From NCBI GenBank assembly GCA_943327755.2, contig CALPYF020000018.1, positions 1 through 64,000 on the forward strand: a stretch of 64,000 nt of DNA. The letters are read 5' to 3'. A model generated the notes under the pieces. That model did no database searches and was not told the origin of the DNA. It saw only the letters and a program-made list of their open reading frames with translations. The translations under genes and the position numbers were made by a program. Source of the stretch: Deinococcus hopiensis KR-140 (lineage in GTDB: Bacteria; Deinococcota; Deinococci; Deinococcales; Deinococcaceae). Below are positions 60,519-64,000 of the stretch, one piece after another. Within the stretch, counting starts at the first letter, position 1, and every line of letters begins with the position of its first letter.

Positions 60519-63188
60519 TCAGTTGACCTTGACGACGAAAGTCACCGTGAAGCCCGCGTTCGGCGCGAGGGTGTCGGTATCGTCGATCCGGCTGTCCCCG
60601 TTGGTGTCCAGGCCAGCCAGGAAGTCACCAGCAGTCGACAGGGCACTGGGGGGCGTGGCGCTCCAGGTGGCGCCGTTATCCGTGCTGAACAGGACGCTCG
60701 CGCCCCCGGTCAGTTTCGCGAAGGTGGTGCTGTTCGGCAGCGTGTCCTTCAGTTTCGCGCCGTACAGGGTGCTGGTACCCGTGTTCTTGACCACCAGGGT
60801 GTACTGCACGTAATCCCCGGGGCTGACCTGGTCATTCGTGATCGCGGTGGTGGCCGCGCAGGCGGCGTCACCGCACAGCAGGGCGCTCTTGGTGACTTCG
60901 GCCACGGCACTCTGGACGGCGGTGGTGTCCTGCACGCTCAGGGTCACGCTGGGCTGCGGGGCGTCCTGCATGGTCAGGGTGACCGGCACGGCCTTCGTCT
61001 CGGTGGCGGTGGCATCTGGGAGGAGTGTGGGGGCCGTGACCCTCACGTACACCTGGGTGGCTGCCCCGGCGAGCAGGGTGCCGCTCAGGGTGTTCGTGAA
61101 GGGCCCGGTGCTGCTGGTCGAGAAGGTGTACACGAACCCGCCCGTACTAGTCAGCGGCCCGGCGGCGTAGGTGGCGGCGCCGTTCCCGGTGTTCCTGAGG
61201 GTGTGCTCGTGCGTGATGGTGCCCCCCGAGATGGTGCTCAGGCTGCTGTCCGCGGAGAACGTGCCGCTGGCGACTGCGTTCACGCGCAGCGTGTCGAGCA
61301 CGCTGGTCACGCGGGTCGGGTCGAGCGTGCTCGTGGCGGTGAAGATCACGGGGCTGGTGCCCGTGCTGCTGCCGGCCGTGACCGGCACGGCCGCGATCAG
61401 GAAGGCGGTCTGCCCGGGAGTCAACGCGTCCGTGGTCGTGATGGGCAGGTCGCCCGGGTCAATCACGCCGTTGCCGTTCACGTCCAGGTAGAACACGGTG
61501 CCGACCGGGCCGCTCAGGGTGAAGGCCTCGCTGACAGGACCGCCATTGAGCAGTTCCAGCGGGAACAGCGCGCTGGCGCCCGGGTTGCCGCCGACCGTGA
61601 CGTTCGTGGTGGTGGGGGCGGTGGCCGTGTCGCCGTCCCCGTTGCCCAGCTGTGGGAGTCCGGCGGCGATCACGCTCGCGACCGTGCTGGTGGTCGTGTC
61701 GGCGCTGCCGCCCGCCGGGGTGGCGGTCACGGTCAGGGCCGTGTTGGTGATGCCGGCGGCTCCGAACGGCACGGCGCAGGACACGGCGAAGTTCAGGTCG
61801 GTCTGCCGGGGCACGGTGACGGGATCAGGCAGGGTGCCCAGGGTGTCCGACGCGTCGATGCTGTTCACCGTGCAGGTCCAGCCGCTGGGCGCGCCGCTGA
61901 CGGTCAGGGTGAAGGGCGTGTCGGCGTTGCCCGTGTTGCGCAGGGTCTGGCGGAAGGTCACGCGGGTGCCCGCCACGATGTTGGTCTGGGTGGTCTGCGT
62001 GTCGCCGCTGCGGGTGATGGTCACGCCGCTCACCGTGTAGGGGCCGGTCGCGCCTGCCAGCGGGAACTCGTAGGGGCCGACCGCCCCGGTGATCACGGCC
62101 GCGACGGTCGTGCTGACCGTGACGGGCGGGGTGGTCTCCTGGGAGTCGTTGGCATCGGCGTCGCCGTTGCCGTCGAACCGGGCGACTGCGGTGCCGCCCA
62201 CGGTCGTGCCGGCGGCGGCGGCGGCGGGGATCTGGGCGCTGTACACCAGCTGCACGGTGCTCCCGCCCGCCAGGAAGCTGCCGGTGCCTGAGACGAGCAG
62301 GGCAACGGCGTTCACACCACTGCCGGGATTGGTGGCGCTCCAGGTGGCGCCGCCGTCGGTGGAGTACAGCGCGGTGGCTGTGCCGCTGGTGGCGCTGACG
62401 GACCCCAGGGTCACGCCGGTCAGGTTGTTCAGGACGTCCGTGATCAGGACGCCGCTGCGTAGGACGCCGTCCACGGTCACCACGCCGGTCACGCTGCCGA
62501 CCGGGTTGCCGGCGGCGACGGTGCCGGTGACGGTGTAGGTCAGGGTCGTGCCCGGGGTGGCGCTGCCGGCCGGGGCGACGGTCTTGCTGACGTTCAGCAG
62601 GCCCTCGGCGCTCACGCTCAGCTGCGCGTAGTTGTTGGTGTCGGTCACACTGGGGGCGCCGGTCGAGGCGGCGTTCAGCGAGAACACCCCGGTCGAGCCG
62701 ATTGCGGCGCCAGTGGGATTGGTGGCCTGCACCATCAGGTCCACGCTCTTGTCGGCGTCCAGGGTGACCGGTCCGGTGACCTCGTCGGTGAAATTCCCGT
62801 CGCCGTCCAGGTCGCGGTAGACCCGCAGGGTCGGATCGAAGCTGTCCCCCGTGGACTGCGCGAAGCTGAGCGTGAAGCTGTCCTGACCGTTGCCGCCGTT
62901 GGTCAGGGTGTACGAGAACTGCCGGGTGCCGCCGGCGTACGTGCTGAGTTTGCGTCCGTCGGGGATGTTGCCCTCGGTCGCGTCGGGGGTGACGGTCACC
63001 ACGTACACCTGCCGCACTGTGACCGTCACGATATTCGAGGTCGCGGAGCGGTTCTGGTTCAGGGCGTCCTTGTAGGTCAGGGTGGCGGTGTTCGTGATCG
63101 AGGTGCCGCTGGAGGTTCCGGCGGCGAGGGCGCCGCTGAGCAGGCCGAGGGTGCAAAGTGCAGTGCTGAACAGCAGGGAACGGGTCAT
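60519..63188 (-). CDS. Large secreted DUF11 repeat protein
   Basis: 889 residues with a signal peptide (about 1-23). It is composed of tandem beta-sandwich units with DUF11 character: SITNTATLTYKDALNQNRSA at the start, YTLTNGGNGQDSFTLSFAQ, KTVAPAGSATPGTTLTYTVT, RQTLRNTGNADTPFTLTVSG and VQYTLVVKNTGTSTLYGAKL near the end. The recurring LTNxGNG and NTGxxxxT core is the family hallmark. Asp-rich DGNGDADANDSQ and NGDGDTATA and VNGNGVIDPGD are Ca-binding-like turns. It is Thr/Ser/Val-rich, with no membrane anchor. First gene of the operon, with GGAGGAC before ATG 63188. Likely an abundant surface or stalk protein. Confidence 0.82.
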   Translation of the reverse strand: MTRSLLFSTALCTLGLLSGALAAGTSSGTSITNTATLTYKDALNQNRSATSNIVTVTVRQVYVVTVTPDATEGNIPDGRKLSTYAGGTRQFSYTLTNGGNGQDSFTLSFAQSTGDSFDPTLRVYRDLDGDGNFTDEVTGPVTLDADKSVDLMVQATNPTGAAIGSTGVFSLNAASTGAPSVTDTNNYAQLSVSAEGLLNVSKTVAPAGSATPGTTLTYTVTGTVAAGNPVGSVTGVVTVDGVLRSGVLITDVLNNLTGVTLGSVSATSGTATALYSTDGGATWSATNPGSGVNAVALLVSGTGSFLAGGSTVQLVYSAQIPAAAAAGTTVGGTAVARFDGNGDADANDSQETTPPVTVSTTVAAVITGAVGPYEFPLAGATGPYTVSGVTITRSGDTQTTQTNIVAGTRVTFRQTLRNTGNADTPFTLTVSGAPSGWTCTVNSIDASDTLGTLPDPVTVPRQTDLNFAVSCAVPFGAAGITNTALTVTATPAGGSADTTTSTVASVIAAGLPQLGNGDGDTATAPTTTNVTVGGNPGASALFPLELLNGGPVSEAFTLSGPVGTVFYLDVNGNGVIDPGDLPITTTDALTPGQTAFLIAAVPVTAGSSTGTSPVIFTATSTLDPTRVTSVLDTLRVNAVASGTFSADSSLSTISGGTITHEHTLRNTGNGAATYAAGPLTSTGGFVYTFSTSSTGPFTNTLSGTLLAGAATQVYVRVTAPTLLPDATATETKAVPVTLTMQDAPQPSVTLSVQDTTAVQSAVAEVTKSALLCGDAACAATTAITNDQVSPGDYVQYTLVVKNTGTSTLYGAKLKDTLPNSTTFAKLTGGASVLFSTDNGATWSATPPSALSTAGDFLAGLDTNGDSRIDDTDTLAPNAGFTVTFVVKVN

Positions 63189-63515
63189 GGAGTCCTCCGG
63201 GGGACGGAAAGAGCGGTGAGGGCAGGGCCGAACCCCCAGGGACGTCCGCCGGAGCTCGGACGTCGCGCTGAGGAGTGCCCTGACCGTACTGACGCAACCC
63301 TGACAGGCCGGTCACGGCCCGCGAAATTTCAAATTAATGAAGTGGGCGCCCGGTCATCTCCGCTTGCAATCCTCCGGTGGCTGTGATTCGCCCCTGCGGG
63401 CACCCCGGGTGGGGGACAGGGCCGCCCCGGAGACTGTCTCTGCCCGCCACTGGCGACTGCGGCCAGACCGCTGCGCGCACCCGGTCTCCGACCTCCCCGT
63501 GTTAGCCTCCGGGAC
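63189..63515. promoter_or_regulatory. Regulatory region upstream of the DUF11 operon
   Basis: No gene. On the minus strand, three CTGAC copies at about 10-base spacing (63280, 63289, 63300) resemble a direct-repeat site for a PhoB/OmpR-type regulator. ACGCAACCCTGACA (63292-63305) is identical to 3557-3570 upstream of pilM. Further out, an AT-rich patch (63325-63339, AATTTCAAATTAATG) stands out from the GC-rich background. No clear -10/-35 pair was found. Confidence 0.45.
63503..63508 (+). promoter_or_regulatory. -10 box of the short leader ORF (leaderless type)
   Basis: TAGCCT with a 7-base gap to GTG 63516, the same geometry as the other leaderless genes. Confidence 0.45.
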
Positions 63516-63572
63516 GTGAGTTCAACCCGTGTCCACCTCCTGACCGCGCCCGCTGGGCGGGGCCGCGCGTGA
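63516..63572 (+). CDS. Possible 18-residue leader peptide coupled to the permease gene
   Basis: GTG 63516 to TGA 63572 encodes a short peptide (V/MSSTRVHLLTAPAGRGRA). Its stop overlaps the permease GTG (GTGA), and a TANNNT box 7 bases before it suggests direct leaderless reading. It could be a regulatory uORF that sets translation of the permease, or chance; the codon use is unremarkable. Confidence 0.4.
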   Translation: MSSTRVHLLTAPAGRGRA

Positions 63573-64000
63573 TCAGCGCCGTGACGCTCGCCGTGATCGG
63601 CGTGGGCCTGCTCGCCGGGGTGCTCGGCGCGATCCTGGGCCTGGGCGGCGGGGTGGTCGTCGTTCCCGCGCTGGAATTCCTGCTGCCGCACTTCGGGCGG
63701 GACATCACCATCGCGCAGGCGGTCGCCATCAGCCAGATCGGGGTGCTCGCCGTGGGCCTCAGCGGCGCGGCCAGTTACCTGCAGCAGGGCCTCGTGCGCG
63801 CCCGGACCGGGTACCTCCTCTCGCCGTACACCATCGTCGGCGGGGCCGCCGGGTCGTTCCTGGGCCTGATCCTCCCGGCCCGCGCGGTCGCGACCGTGTT
63901 CGCGGCGCTGCTGCTGTACTCCGCGTACAACCTCCTGCGCGGCCTGAAACGCGTGGAGGTCGAACGCGAACCCTCCCGGCTGGTCCCCCCGGCCATGACC
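63569..64000 (+). CDS. TauE/SafE-family permease, partial (3' end outside window)
   Basis: At least 144 codons from GTG 63569, running off the end. Hydrophobic with about three to four membrane helices visible: GVGLLAGVLGAILGLGGGVV (the conserved GLGGG near the start), VAISQIGVLAVGLSGAASYL, and FLGLILPARAVATVFAALLL, followed by a basic loop. TauE/SafE proteins export sulfite, sulfoacetate or other organosulfonates, but the family is broad. The neighbouring DUF11 operon is divergent. Confidence 0.8.
   Translation, partial: MISAVTLAVIGVGLLAGVLGAILGLGGGVVVVPALEFLLPHFGRDITIAQAVAISQIGVLAVGLSGAASYLQQGLVRARTGYLLSPYTIVGGAAGSFLGLILPARAVATVFAALLLYSAYNLLRGLKRVEVEREPSRLVPPAMT

Noticed and set aside
61825..63315. 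496-residue minus-strand frame over the 889-residue gene
   Set aside because: Shifted frame, Arg/Gly/Pro-rich; the 889-residue frame has the signal peptide and DUF11 repeats.

Overview
The window looks like a chromosomal segment of a Deinococcus species. Evidence: very high G+C, the L28 protein and the DUF11/TadG-like envelope proteins typical of this lineage, a type IV pilus pilMNO cluster, a MUG-type uracil-DNA glycosylase of the kind known from D. radiodurans, and a promoter grammar (TANNNT about 6-8 bases before the start codon) that matches the leaderless transcripts described for Deinococcus. No phage, plasmid, insertion sequence or CRISPR array was seen. The content is mostly housekeeping, with a large envelope operon at the right end.

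Layout. 1-3430: the start of a minus-strand pilM-pilN-pilO-pilP-like operon that leaves the window on the left (pilQ would follow). 3960-6250: a lipoprotein and murF. 6330-11210: a secreted metallophosphatase/5'-nucleotidase, an acetamidase/formamidase, an amidohydrolase and a divergent HTH regulator. 11350-14750: fatty-acid kinase FakA with its Asp23-like partner, then an M17 aminopeptidase. 14800-21730: a ParB-like/DUF4032 protein, a YedY/sulfite-oxidase-like protein, Mug, membrane and hydrolase genes, a double-GNAT protein, a possible small terminated RNA and a DUF4258-like gene. 22500-27480: a MarR-P450 operon, purH, and an indoleamine-dioxygenase-like gene that appears to lack a normal start codon. 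27540-31980: small unknown genes, GrpB, an HxlR/nitroreductase divergent pair and a second copy of the 5'-nucleotidase. 32040-34710: ABC-F ATPase and SDR.

34750-39950 is a zinc island: rpmB(L28)-znuA-znuC-znuB plus an immunity-like gene, a CobW/ZigA-type GTPase, and a divergent unknown gene sharing a 22-bp palindrome with it. 40000-47740: trxB, an HD protein, an SlyD-like FKBP, a CAP-domain protein, moeA, an alpha-amylase-family enzyme, a tRNA nucleotidyltransferase-like gene and tRNA-Ala(TGC). 47820-51590: an Fe(III)-type fbpABC transporter with an internal terminator after the binding-protein gene.

51750-63190 is one minus-strand operon of four secreted proteins (889, 493, 1504 and 917 residues). 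They carry DUF11-like repeats, SdrD-B-like segments, a TadG-like domain and a large C-terminal beta-barrel. This is the best candidate for an uncharacterised cell-surface system. The window ends in a TauE/SafE permease preceded by a short coupled leader ORF. All function calls rest on reading motifs by eye; no database search was run.
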